Positions 9,959-20,149 of a stretch of 64,000 nt of DNA are shown here, one piece after another; position 1 is the first letter of the stretch; each line of letters opens with the position of its first letter. The notes beneath the pieces are model-generated. The model was not told the origin of the DNA. It ran no database searches and saw only the letters and a program-made list of their open reading frames with translations. The position numbers and the translations under genes are program-made. Location: positions 868,001 to 932,000 of the forward strand of contig JANFAH010000010.1 in assembly GCA_024663395.1 (NCBI GenBank), given 5' to 3'. This stretch comes from Pisolithus tinctorius (taxonomy: Eukaryota > Basidiomycota > Agaricomycetes > Boletales > Pisolithaceae).

Positions 9959-11066
9959 CTATTCCACCCCAATGTTCTCCAGAGCTTCGGCGAGCTGATC
10001 GATGCACACCTGCAGGCGAAGGTATGCGGCCTGTGACTCCACGGCCACGGCACGCAGCAGCCTCAGTGACTGCGAGAGGTCGGCTGTGACCTTGGCGTCG
10101 AGCCGACTATGCACTAGTGCCTTCCCCTTCGCATGCGTGTGGCTCTCGACCACTTCCACCTCATTGTCGTCATCGTCAATGGCCCTCTTGGAAGGGCCAG
10201 CCTTCGCAGACCTCGAAGCCTGGGCTGCGAACCATTAACTTCACACCTCCAGAGATGGGACCACTACTTACCGACCGATGTGCCTGCCTGTGCTCTCTTT
10301 CCCACAGCCTTCGTCGACTTCTCGCACCTTTGCTTCATCTGCGCACAGCCGTTGCACGTGTGGCCGGCGGGACCCATGCATGCGGCATTCCTGACCAGGC
10401 AATGCGTGCAGGGCACCTTGTGGAGAATAGAACTGGGCGGGATGACGATCTTCAGCTCGTCCTCGTCCTTGCTCTCAGCGACCGTCTGCCATGATCGCTT
10501 GGGACTCCAGTGTCAGCTGCTACCGCATCATACAAACCGTGCACTCACCTTTTGAACCAGCCGGGCTACAACCTCGACATGTGACATTTTCTCTGTCACC
10601 GCCGGCACCGCGACACTCACACCATGCTTGCCGACAGCCTGCACAGTCTCCTTGCCCATCTGCATGTCTGTGTCGGCCTTTCCGCGCACAATCTCCTCGG
10701 CCACCCACCTCTCGTAGGCCTCATCGGCCTCTGCAATAGCGGGTCCATCCACTGCATCTATCTTGGTGTCGATGCCCAGTTCTTGCCCGCGCTCGATGAT
10801 GGGGTACACCTCCCCCTAGAAGACAGTCAATGCCGTGGGTCTCAGACGGCTTGCCCACTTACTGTTCTCTCCTCCCATCGGTGCATCCACATGACCTTCT
10901 CCTCCCACAGCTCCTCCTTGTCATCCGGGATGCACCTCGCCTCAGCGACCAGCGCCGCGGAGGCAACGACGAACTTCGCCTTTAAAGCAGTCTTCTCCGC
11001 TTCGATCAGGTCGGGGGTGGCTGCACGTATGAGTTGGGAAAGGCGAGGGGCACGGTTAGCAGACAT
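9959..11066 (-). CDS. Antisense zinc-cluster gene of inner element, four exons
   Basis: Start at 11066 (MSANRAPRLSQLIRAATPD). Exon 1 ends at 10863; intron 10816-10862; exon 2 10815-10549 (GEVYPIIERGQELGID...); an intron starts at 10548; exon 3 about 10500-10272; an intron starts at 10271; exon 4 about 10228-9959 ends LRLQVCIDQLAEALENIGVE. Exon 3 encodes C-x2-C-x6-C-x7-C-x2-C-x6-C (CTHCLVRNAAC, then CNGCAQMKQRC), close to a canonical fungal Zn2Cys6 cluster. Around it are helical segments: an Ala/Glu-rich N-terminus and an amphipathic C-terminal helix. It opposes pol, like the gene in the outer element, though the proteins are only similar in plan. I infer a nuclear DNA-binding or RNA-binding accessory protein. 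A CpG-decayed paralogue is at 48038-49135. Confidence 0.72.
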
Positions 11067-11380
11067 GACTACAGCGATAGAGAAGGCGATGGATGGAGGG
11101 GAGGAAAGAATCAAATCGATGCGAAGGTTTGAGCCACGCACTAACAATTATATACTTAGTGGCCATGAGGCGCTTATGTCATCGGTCCGGACACCTATAT
11201 GCAGTATTCAACGGCCTTCTCGCATCCCTCAGCTCTATGCTTCCTTCGCTTCCATGCGGAATCATCCAGTGTTCTTGAACCCTCGGCACCACACCGTTGC
11301 CATCACCACGCAGCAAGCTATTTATGTCCTCCAAGCCACGTGGCTGACCAGGGATGGTCAGCATCTAAGTCCCCCGCAGG
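11067..11380. other. Sequence between antisense gene start and 3' LTR
   Basis: About 310 bp with no ORF I trust. It should hold the promoter of the antisense gene and the polypurine-like tract before 11381 (CCCCCGCAGG). The segment is conserved at 47722-48037 in the reverse relic, so both the promoter and the LTR travel together. Confidence 0.4.
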
Positions 11381-12035
11381 TGTGAGGAATCTGCATTCCC
11401 TGGATGCGTAAGCCCCTATCATTAACCGTTCCATGACTACTGTTACGTCTGCTCCCCTCTCGCGTTCACCATTGTTCACGCGCTACCTTCCCACGCCCTC
11501 GCTCCTTCTCGCACAATGCTATACCCACGGCCGCTGTGCTCCGGTTGTTGTTTTTCCTCGGACTCTTTTTTTTATCATGGTCTCTATTCTTTTAGTGCTT
11601 GTAGTATACCCTCAGCCTCTGTTTTGGCCTGTCTTCTGAGTACGCGCTGTCACACAGCCTTCCCTTACTGTACCCTGTCTTACTTAGGTTCTGGGTTTGT
11701 CCGGACTATAAAGCCCTGTACTTAGGTACAGAATGATACCTTTTGGCACTCGGAAGGTCACCACGAGTTTCCTTTACACTTTGTCTACACCGCATGTCTC
11801 GCATTCCACCGCGCATGAACTATGTATACCGCTCGCACCGCTCGCATTGCCAGTACTATCCCATGGGCCACGCCGCGCATGTCACGAACCACTACCGCTA
11901 CAAAGCGCCGGGTCTCACCTTCTAGACTTGACAGTCCAGAATCCCTTGGGACGAGCAATTTGTTCCCTTCATTTATTATCGTTGTTATCTAAGCCATCTA
12001 GCTCGTATTATACAGCTACTTGGACTTTTCCTACA
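11381..12035 (+). repeat. 3' LTR of inner element (655 bp)
   Basis: Starts TGTGAGGAAT and ends CTACA. It aligns to 1998-2653 with almost no indels. TATAAA at 11707-11712 and the palindrome after it are conserved. Confidence 0.9.
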
Positions 12036-12522
12036 GCGGGCACAGCGAGTACAACTGAAAAGGAGGTTAGAAGAGAAATGCACACCAGATCAAAAATACT
12101 CACCTGGGCTCCATTACCACCCATTTCACTTCACCCCCGGCCTCACCACTAGCACCGGCCTCATCACCCTTGCCGGTCACAGCCTTACGCTTACACTCGG
12201 CCTCCCATTTCTCCTCCTCTTCGCACACCTTCTTCTCCTCGGCCTCCCTCTCTGCTCTCTTGGCCTCAGCCCTCTCCTGCACTGCCCTCTCGGCTTCGGC
12301 CTGCTCCCTCGCCACCCTCTCGGCCTCAAGCCACGCCTGTTCCTCCTGCCGGGCTTGTTCAGCCGCCTTTCGTCTCTTCCTTTCTTTCGCCTTCACTCTC
12401 ATCACCTCCTCCTCGTTGTCAGTGTCATACCTGATGTCATCATCAGGGACTTGGGCCCAGTCGACAACGACTCGGCCTTCGCTGTTGTTGTCAGCGGCGT
12501 CGATTGGTCTGGAGTCAGACAT
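12036..12522 (-). pseudogene. Antisense zinc-cluster gene of outer element, 5' half
   Basis: The frame starts at the ATG at 12522 (MSDSRPIDAADNN). It has an acidic head, then a long charged coiled coil rich in Ala, Glu, Arg and Gln (about residues 40-115), and reaches a donor at 12103. A 49 bp intron (12055-12103, GTGAGT to TTTTCAG) precedes exon 2, which begins CTRCA and is cut at 12036 by the inner element. Across the break the reading frame and the sixfold GCACAG duplication fit, so the gene was intact before insertion. The start lies about 140 bp inside the 3' LTR, so an antisense promoter near the LTR boundary is likely. An intron on the strand opposite to the genomic RNA means it is retained through retrotransposition. 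Confidence 0.72.
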
Positions 12523-12648
12523 GATGAAAAGAATGAGAATGAAAGACACAAGGAGCTTAGCGGGCCACAAGTATCAATTTTTTCGAACTCAGCCAACTTT
12601 CGGACTCAGCCCACCACTCTCACAGGGGTCTCATGGGTTTGACCCCTA

Positions 12649-12660
12649 AGAGGGGGATAC
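12649..12660 (+). other. Polypurine tract of outer element
   Basis: A purine run (AGAGGGGGATA) lies directly before the TGTCA start of the LTR at 12661. It is the expected plus-strand DNA primer site for reverse transcription. Confidence 0.7.
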
Positions 12661-13185
12661 TGTCATAGCCATGTCTCGACCCCAGCCAGACTTGGCCTTG
12701 CACTCACTTAGTCCAGCATTGGCCTCGCCTGTTCGCTATCCCCAGATGTCCTAGTGCGGTAGACACTGCTTTGCAGTGTCTGTCATTTCGGTTAAGTCCT
12801 GTCCCCGGTCCTGTCCCTGGTCCACCTGTCCCGGTCTCTGCTACCTTAGTCATACATTAGTAATCCTTGTCTTACCAATCGTCTTAGCAATCCTTGCAAG
12901 ACCGGCATTACTGGTCTCCATACTATAGCTACTCTAGTATATAAGCTCATAGATACTCGGCCTGTAGACCTCAGTCTGAAATCAACTAAGTATCTCCTGA
13001 TAACCCCGCCTCAGCCTCGGACTCGGACTGAGATCCATGCAAGGGAATAGCGCTGTACCTTCAGTCACTAAGTCCAACCAGTCCACTCATCTGTACCTTC
13101 GTCTTTACCCCTGACTCCATTCCCTCGGCCTCACGCCCACTTCGGTCTCCGGTCCGGTCTCAACCCGGACAACCCGTACTTGACA
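12661..13185 (+). repeat. 3' LTR of outer chromovirus (525 bp)
   Basis: The repeat starts TGTCA and ends TGACA, a perfect 5 bp terminal inversion with canonical TG...CA ends. It follows the polypurine tract directly. A TATA-like TATATAAG lies at 12938-12945. The other LTR is outside the window, so age cannot be estimated. A weakly similar, CpG-depleted LTR occurs at 54011-54493. Confidence 0.8.
12938..12945 (+). promoter_or_regulatory. TATA box in outer LTR
   Basis: TATATAAG sits about 280 bp into the LTR. Transcription would then begin some 30 bp downstream, near 12975, defining the U3/R border. Confidence 0.45.
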
Positions 13186-13514
13186 ATTCCATCCAGTTGA
13201 CCACATGGAGATGCTGTGCAGCTGACACTAATGGCTTCATCGAAGATCATCTGTTGCCACCCTGGGCAGGTTTTGGTAAGGTTTAGTCCTAAACCTAATC
13301 CTCATTGCCACAAATTGACCTAGCTATATATCACTAGTCTGTGCACAATCCAACCTTGGCACAATGTCTATTGTAAGCTGTGATAAGCTGACCCCTTACC
13401 CTAAGAGTATGCACAGATCATGTTAGCAGCAGATCATAGGACAGTGGCCATGCCTACTATAAGTTGGTACCAAGATCACCACCATCCTGCCATGCAATCC
13501 CTTTCAGCCCCATC

Positions 13515-14869
13515 ATGACTTCCAAGCTACCTCTTACCTCTGGAATGGATCCTCAAGTAGCTTTGAAGAGATGTATAGCTGCACTTGAAGATGAGAACTC
13601 TCAGCTTTTGAAAAAATTAGACAAAAAACCATATGTAAGCAGTTGGCCTGCTGTTGACATTACTAACATCCCTTCTCACAGATGTAGTGATACCTATCTC
13701 CTCGAGGGGCATGCAATATGCAGACTTGTCAGCCTTGTTGATCGTGTTGAAGATTTAATTGCTGAATACGACTGGTGTGGCCTGATTGTGGCTGACTCAA
13801 ATGATGTTGATATCAAGTCTATACCTTCATCTGCTGAGTAGGCATTGCGTTCATGATCAACTCAGTTATCTTGACCATCTTTCCTTTAGTGAAAATTGGA
13901 TCTTCTGTTCTTGCTTGAAACTTATAAGATGGTGTCTGTCTGTCCAAAAGCTTTTGAATGCTGATGTGGACAGTCACCAACTGACCATGATCTATCATCA
14001 GGTAGGTTTTGCATGTCATTTTTCTATTCATAGCATTAATCTTATTTTGCAGCTGAATAGTGGGGCTGACAGCACCAGGGGAGATGACACTTGCACCCTG
14101 AAACCTATAGTAGCCATGTGGTTGATGGAACAGCATCCAACCCTGGACCCTGTTATTGACAGTCATAGTAAAAGTATGTGAGGTTTTCATCATGAAGTCA
14201 CTGGTCAGCTGTTATGTCCAGTTGATTATGACTGGAACTGCACATTGTAGGGCCCTATTCCAAAAGTGTATTGAAGCTAACTCACGGACTCTAGGGTCAA
14301 AGCCACTATTCAAGAATTCCATCCAGACTACCTGGTTACTGCATATTCATGGCCTTTGTTCCTGTATCACAATGGTGAATACAACTCCAAGAACCCGACC
14401 AATGGCCTCTTTTGTGGAGAGTTGCTAATTAGGGTATGGCTATTCAAGCCAATTTAACCATATGTTCACATTGAGATTCTAGGCTTTCTGATGCATTTTC
14501 ACTTCACCTAGCTCAGCAAATGTACAGGTTGGCAGTGCAGAACACCCTTCTGAATCACAGAGAAATGCTAGAACAAACCAGACATGTTGTGATGTTTCTG
14601 GTTTGCTATGGATGAGGTCTGTCCAACTACAAGCAATGGCATATGTTGCTGTCCAGGTGCAAAATGGAGATTCTCAACATCCTAGTTGGGCTAACTTAAT
14701 CAAACCAGCTCTGTTTCGCACTCTCAAGCTGTGAATCATGGCAGATCAAGGACGAAGATTTCAATTATGAAGTATTCTATCAAAATATCATTGACTACTT
14801 TGAGCATCCAGGTTCACCAGAACAACAAAAGGAGATTGATACACTCCTTTTATTGTGGAATCAGTAAGC
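13515..14869 (+). pseudogene. Decayed copy of an Agaricomycete-expanded unknown family
   Basis: The start MTSKLPLTSGMDPQVALKR at 13515 leads into a coiled coil (AALEDENSQLLKKL). Further pieces in several frames are: VDRVEDLIAEYDW, LNSGADSTRGDDTC with VAMWLMEQHP, FHPDYLVTAYSWPLFLY, NPTNGLFCGELL, and a last stretch DEDFNYEVFYQNIIDYFEHPGSPEQ to LLLLWNQ and stop at 14869. From memory this order (coiled coil, GADSARGDD, VADWL, HPDYLV, GLFRGELL, FNYEVFYQNIIDYFE) is that of a large uncharacterised family scattered through mushroom genomes, often near transposons. Frameshifts, TGA codons and near absence of CpG show it is dead. Introns are partly visible. Function unknown. Confidence 0.6.
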
Positions 14870-15540
14870 AGTCGTGCTACTGTAGAGTTCATGCCAGGAT
14901 AACCTATTGAATAGCTTGGTCTTTCATTGGTGAAATGCAGCCTTGTACCATCCTTTACATGCTGAGAAACTATCTGTTGCACTGTCGAAGCCTAAGGTGT
15001 AATACTTTCACAAAGATACACTAGTACCTGTATGTTGTAGCTAGCTATGTTGTATATGCAACACACCACAATGTGGGATGGCATACTGAAAATATGTCAT
15101 GGAAGGAATCTGAAAGGATCAGCAGGGAGGAATGCTGGTTGGTCTGGCACCCAGATTTGGGGACAAGTAGCATCTATGGTCCATTTCCCACAATGTGTAG
15201 ACATCCCACTCATGTTGCTGATGTGTACCTCACATCGGTGATGGGGGTCACTCTACACCCTTTACTGCATTGGTAACTTTGCATGTCCTGCACACCTTGA
15301 CTTCCATTGGACCTGTACCATAACATGGCACACACCCAGCAATGCAACAAGAACAGATATCAAATGTCAACAAGGTGAGGCAATGCCATACTTGGTGGGG
15401 GGGTGACAATTTGTGATGCAGTTCACTTGCACTATAGTCTTAACAAGTAAACATGTATTGTTAATGTACATATCTCAATGGTCCCTTCAGTAGCATGTGC
15501 CCTAGTTGTGTAGGGATTTACCATGACTGGCTGGTAGTTA
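14870..15540. other. CpG-poor sequence, no gene seen
   Basis: No coherent reading frame on either strand. It lies between the decayed gene and the palindrome and is almost free of CpG. Confidence 0.5.
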
Positions 15541-15542
15541 TA

Positions 15543-15759
15543 CAGTGAGGGACAAAAGTGTTGCAATGTTTATGAGGTGTGACTTGCTGCCAATGTAGCT
15601 CAGGCTATTCTGCATGGATAATCATGATACCTATACCATTGGAAAGGGGTGACTCCAAGCTTTCCAGAGCACTAAGGTTCAGTCCAAACAAAGCAATACA
15701 TGCTGAGATACACCCTATTCTTTCCAAACAGTGCATTGCAACACTTTTGTCCCTGACTG
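15543..15759 (+). mobile_element. Tc1/mariner-like MITE, left copy (217 bp)
   Basis: Terminal inverted repeats of 26 bp: CAGTGAGGGACAAAAGTG at the left and its inverse with one mismatch (CAGTCAGGG...) ending at 15759. The left side is flanked by TA, the right by GT. It has no coding capacity. Confidence 0.7.
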
Positions 15760-16762
15760 GTGAAATTGTGAAATGTGACCTTTTGATGGGATTGAGGGCA
15801 TGAAGGATGGGAAAATATGATTACATAATAAACCACATGATCATCCAGATGATTTGTCAGCATGTAAACAATGACAAACATTGGACTTGTACCATTAACC
15901 CTCCCTCTTTTACCACAACTCATGAAATCATCTCTCTAGCTCACATGGTCATTTTCTCAAGGAATTCTTATCAAATACTGGTGGCAACCACAGTGCCATC
16001 AGTATAACATGCTCTCAGAACCATCAGTCCCTTAAAAAACCTGCTGTCAGTCATTCCCTGGACTGTTTCCCTACCCATGCCTGATGTATTCTGGGACTAA
16101 TCAGTACTTGGAAGGCTAAGAATGTTATGGAGGTCAATCTGGCACCTCAGAACATGATGGACAAACTAATCCCCTCTTAACCAATGCATTTCTGGTACAG
16201 AGACACTTGTATGGAAGTCAGGGTGGGACAAAACCTCCTTGTGCTCCAAGCACCATAAGAGGGTTCACTAGATCTTGCTCTGATCTGAACTGTGGATGAC
16301 TGGGGAAGGGTTGTGCAGTCACATGTGACCAAAGGCAATATTCAGGGCCAGATGGAGGCACAGGATTCTGCTCCATCACACCTCAGTAGCATATCCTTCT
16401 GATGTCATGACCGTGCATTTGTTGTAGGTCCCTACACACTCTGCACCCTCTTCCACTGGTCATTCATCCACTCTGCACCAACTCCGCCCAGCTTCTGTTG
16501 GTTGCAAACCATCTCTGCTCCGACTGCTGTTGGACTTGTGTTGCCCTCCTACTGGACTGGGTGGACTGTTCTCTGAAGAGTCATGTGACCACCCTTTGGA
16601 CTTCTCCTTGACAGTGTGCACACTGCATGGTCCAGTGCCTGGACTGTTTCCTTTTCTGGATAATTCTATGTTACCCATTCATATGTCCTCCATCTACCCT
16701 TCATTCATCGTCTAGGAAGTTTTACTTGAACACAATTCTCTTTACCCTTGGGTGTCATCAGA

Positions 16763-17472
16763 TGTCAAGTCTGGGCCTACTCCGACCAACTCCAACGCTA
16801 TACAAGGTCTAGAGAGTGGTTTGGAAGCAAGTCCAACAGGGAAGAACGGAACTCCGACAAGTGGAGTGGTGGCAGGAACAAAGTCTGCCAAGGTAAAGGC
16901 AGAGTGGAGTGAGGGTGTCAGGTTTAGCTCGTGCGCTACCCCCTTGCATGATCTCAGCCTCGTATTTCAGAGGGAGAGTACAAACGGAAGGTTGGAGGTA
17001 ACTCTGACAGACAGAAGACAGAATCAGAAGGAGTAGGCACTAAGTTGATATTCATACTGAAGAACAGCAGAGTATGATACATGCTTTTATACTGTTACAG
17101 AGGTACAGTAACTGGAATCGGAACTGACATATGGAGACTCGTAAAATTTCAAGTAAAACTTCCTAGACGATGAATGAAGGGTAGATGGAGGACATATGAA
17201 TGGGTAACATAGAATTATCCAGAAAAGGAAACAGTCCAGGCACTGGACCATGCAGTGTGCACACTGTCAAGGAGAAGTCCAAAGGGTGGTCACATGACTC
17301 TTCAGGGAACAGTCCACCCGGTCCAGTAGGAGGGCAACACAAGTCCAACAGCAGTCGGAGCAGAGATGGTTTGCAACCAACAGAAGCTGGGCGGAGTTGG
17401 TGCAGAGTGGATGAATGACCAGTGGAAGAGGGTGCAGAGTGTGTAGGGACCTACAACAAATGCACGGTCATG
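16763..17472 (+). repeat. Partial LTR of a third family, across loop and right arm
   Basis: From GTCAAGTC at about 16763 to TCATGACA at 17472 this matches 57683-58355 nearly end to end, including a TATA-like CTATACAAGG (CTATATAAGG in the other copy). Its 3' half (from 17148) lies inside the right arm, and the inverse of that half makes the inner part of the left arm (about 16406-16730). Confidence 0.65.
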
Positions 17473-18118
17473 ACATCAGAAGGATATGCTACTGAGGTGT
17501 GATGGAGCAGAATCCTGTGCCTCCATCTGGCCCTGAATATTGCCTTTGGTCACATGTGACTGCACAACCCTTCCCCAGTCATCCACAGTTCAGATCAGAG
17601 CAAGATCTAGTGAACCCTCTTATGGTGCTTGGAGCACAAGGAGGTTTTGTCCCACCCTGACTTCCATACAAGTGTCTCTGTACCAGAAATGCATTGGTTA
17701 AGAGGGGATTAGTTTGTCCATCATGTTCTGAGGTGCCAGATTGACCTCCATAACATTCTTAGCCTTCCAAGTACTGATTAGTCCCAGAATACATCAGGCA
17801 TGGGTAGGGAAACAGTCCAGGGAATGACTGACAGCAGGTTTTTTAAGGGACTGATGGTTCTGAGAGCATGTTATACTGATGGCACTGTGGTTGCCACCAG
17901 TATTTGATAAGAATTCCTTGAGAAAATGACCATGTGAGCTAGAGAGATGATTTCATGAGTTGTGGTAAAAGAGGGAGGGTTAATGGTACAAGTCCAATGT
18001 TTGTCATTGTTTACATGCTGACAAATCATCTGGATGATCATGTGGTTTATTATGTAATCATATTTTCCCATCCTTCATGCCCTCAATCCCATCAAAAGGT
18101 CACATTTCACAATTTCAC

Positions 18119-18335
18119 CAGTCAGGGACAAAAGTGTTGCAATGCACTGTTTGGAAAGAATAGGGTGTATCTCAGCATGTATTGCTTTGTTTGGACTGAA
18201 CCTTAGTGCTCTGGAAAGCTTAGAGTCACCCCTTTCCAATGGTATAGGTATCATGATTATCCATGCAGAATAGCCTGAGCTACATTGGCAGCAAGTCACA
18301 CCTCATAAACATTGCAACACTTTTGTCCCTCACTG
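18119..18335 (-). mobile_element. Tc1/mariner-like MITE, right copy (217 bp)
   Basis: Mirror image of 15543-15759 in the right palindrome arm. Its outer end is followed by TA at 18336-18337. Confidence 0.7.
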
Positions 18336-18337
18336 TA

Positions 18338-19381
18338 GTTGCCACTTGTTGATCAAGCATTGGCATGTGGAGCCAAAGACACAAGATTGTTGATTCACTT
18401 AATGAGTGCCATCATCATTCAAATGGTCCTTATGCACCCAAGATTTGCCATGGACCAAAGGCAGGATTAGAGCCATGACATGTTAAGGGCTGATAGACAT
18501 ACCACCATCATGGGAGGAAGCAGATGTGCAGCCAAAAAGGCACCTTTTTGTGTGTTATGACCATGGCATGGTTGTTTGGGCTGGCAGTCACAGGGTGTCA
18601 GATATGAGGAAAAGGATGGATGCACACAAACATTGCAAAGGTGGATCCATAGGGTTCTAATTACACTCTACTTTCTGATGGTCTGTGTTTGACAGAGAGC
18701 ATACTTAATAATAGATAAGCCAAGAGTAATATCAGATGAACTCACTTGGCAGGCAAACAGTCAAATACACAGAAGTGTACATTCCGCCACACGACCACAA
18801 TAAAGCTTAGGACTGGCAAAGTGACATAGCATTTTAAGGGTATATGCAACTTTACCATATGAGTGGGATTCAGGAAATTTGGGAGAAGGAAGGAGATGAG
18901 TAGGGTCTTGGGAAAAACAGGCATATGGCGGCTCTAATTGCAATGTAACTTGCAGGGGTCATCACCTGGGCATAGAATATAATTAATGGCGGATAATCCA
19001 AGAGTGATATCCAACAGAACCCATTTTAGGGCAAGTAACATTGCATCCAGAAGGTTGACTTGTACCACAGTGACAAACATAAATTTTAGGGTTGGCCAGG
19101 GAACATAGCATTTTAAAGGTATATATCAATTTATCATGTGTATTAGCAGATTTTACCAAAATTTACACATTGGTTGATTTAACAGACTTTATAAAGGGGT
19201 TATAAGGGATAACCACAAAAATTGAATTTCAGTGATAATATAGCACTACATTGTCAAGTGAATTTTTCCTGATGTTCCCATAGGCTTCTTCATGTGTACT
19301 AACATACTCCTAGCATGTGAGGATGAAGATGCAAGAATCATAATGACATTGGTATCACAAAGATAATCTATAAAACATATA
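18338..19381. repeat. CpG-poor region with a diverged direct repeat
   Basis: No gene is supported. Two related stretches, about 18700-18860 and 18965-19140, share AGAGT(A/G)ATATC and ACATAGCATTTTAA(G/A)GGTATAT. They look like an old tandem duplication of some 250 bp. Confidence 0.45.
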
Positions 19382-19690
19382 TCAAAGGGTATGAATGCAA
19401 GTGCCATTAGGGATGGTAACAGGGAACAAACATAAGATTCGGGGAGTTCCAGCCCGTTGCTTAGGGGTTAAATGCATCGTCCACCTATCCACCTTGCAAA
19501 TGATGGTATTCACAGTTGTTACCTCTTCTCCCTCCAGGTCTGAGATCTCCGATTCCTCTGGCTTCCATGGTTCCCCTATATCAGCCAGAAGTTCATTCAT
19601 GACATCTTGTTCGATGATATACCCACAAGCCACTTCGACGGTTGGCACGTTGAAGAAGGGAGGGATGGGGTGTGCATGGTGAACTGTCAA
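19382..19690 (-). pseudogene. Three-copy unknown family, copy 1 (fragment)
   Basis: The frame reads PTVEVACGYIIEQDVMNELL, then SEISDLEGEEVTTVN and VDRWTMHLTPKQRAGTPRIL. The last two blocks recur in the copies at 24637-25122 and 25647-26150. The part homologous to the conserved GRGIQ(D/E)SHMK end is missing or decayed below 19382, where CpG depletion sets in. I do not recognise a domain. It marks the left rim of the gene island. Confidence 0.5.
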
Positions 19691-20149
19691 ATTGGTGACT
19701 CGAAGTCAAATCCAGAGGTTGTGATTGACAAACAAGACTTTAGCTACGAACATGGAGAGGGGTATGTCGACGGTGCTGTCATGGACGTGACGAAAGCTAC
19801 ATACCACCATACTGTACACTAACAGTCCCTCTCGCTAACAAGCACTTGGGAATTTCAATCTTGCTTGAACATCGCTCGACAATCAATGCCAGGACGAGTA
19901 GGGGTAACGTAAAAGGAACAGTCCTTTGCAGAGGAAGACCCCACCCAGTGCCAGCCAAGACCAAGTAAAGCGTGACTCGGAGACCAGTTTACATAAGCAA
20001 CCGCCGGCCCGAGTCTGCCGGGCTGTACATTATCATCCTGACATGCACTCAGCCTCATGTCTACCGCCTGGCCTGATAGGCTTAAACGGTTTCCTTCGAC
20101 CACCCGCCACCAGGCAACCCTGTGCCAAGGCTCACATTGACCTCCAACC
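19691..20149. other. No gene seen
   Basis: About 460 bp, CpG-normal, with only short frames. It could be upstream sequence of the fragments on either side. Confidence 0.4.

Larger units (their letters stand above)
1998..12035 (+). mobile_element. Inner Ty3/gypsy element, complete with two LTRs (10.0 kb)
   Basis: Two direct LTRs (1998-2653 and 11381-12035) bound gag, protease, a long pol and an antisense gene. Order: 5' LTR, gag (from 2667), protease region, RT-RNase H-integrase ORF (5481-8996), about 0.9 kb noncoding, antisense zinc-cluster gene (11066-9959), 3' LTR. The 6-mer GCACAG precedes the 5' LTR (1992-1997) and recurs at 12040-12045, four bases after the TG...CA end; it is the likely target duplication. 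Gag has stops and frameshifts while pol is nearly intact, so this copy is probably not autonomous. A reverse-oriented relic of the same family lies at 47046-49230. Confidence 0.9.
1..13185 (+). mobile_element. Outer Ty3/gypsy chromovirus, 3' part, with nested insertion
   Basis: The window opens inside the pol gene of a Ty3/gypsy element on the plus strand. It continues as integrase plus chromodomain (to 1207), a convergent antisense gene (1409 to 12522, interrupted), a purine-rich tract (12649-12660) and a 3' LTR that starts TGTCA and ends TGACA (12661-13185). The 5' LTR, gag, protease and reverse transcriptase lie outside the window. A second complete LTR element occupies 1998-12035. Removing it would leave about 3.1 kb of this element in view. 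The five bases after the LTR (13186-13190, ATTCC) are the candidate target-site duplication, but the left copy cannot be checked here. Confidence 0.85.
15541..18337. repeat. Giant palindrome: 1,190 bp inverted arms, 417 bp loop, TA ends
   Basis: The left arm (15541-16730) and right arm (17148-18337) are reverse complements with no length change: every paired coordinate sums to 33878. Only scattered substitutions are visible, one being a CG/TG difference near 16558 and 17320. The loop is 16731-17147. Both outer ends read TACAGTGAGGGACAAAAG and the homology stops at the TA on each side, as expected for a TA target-site duplication. The outer 217 bp of each arm is itself a Tc1/mariner-like MITE. 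Confidence 0.85.

Noticed and set aside
15579..18299. Paired ORFs in the palindrome arms as genes
   Set aside because: Products (for example MTCCQCSSGYSAW and its twin) arise from MITE and LTR sequence; they lack introns, domains and CpG.
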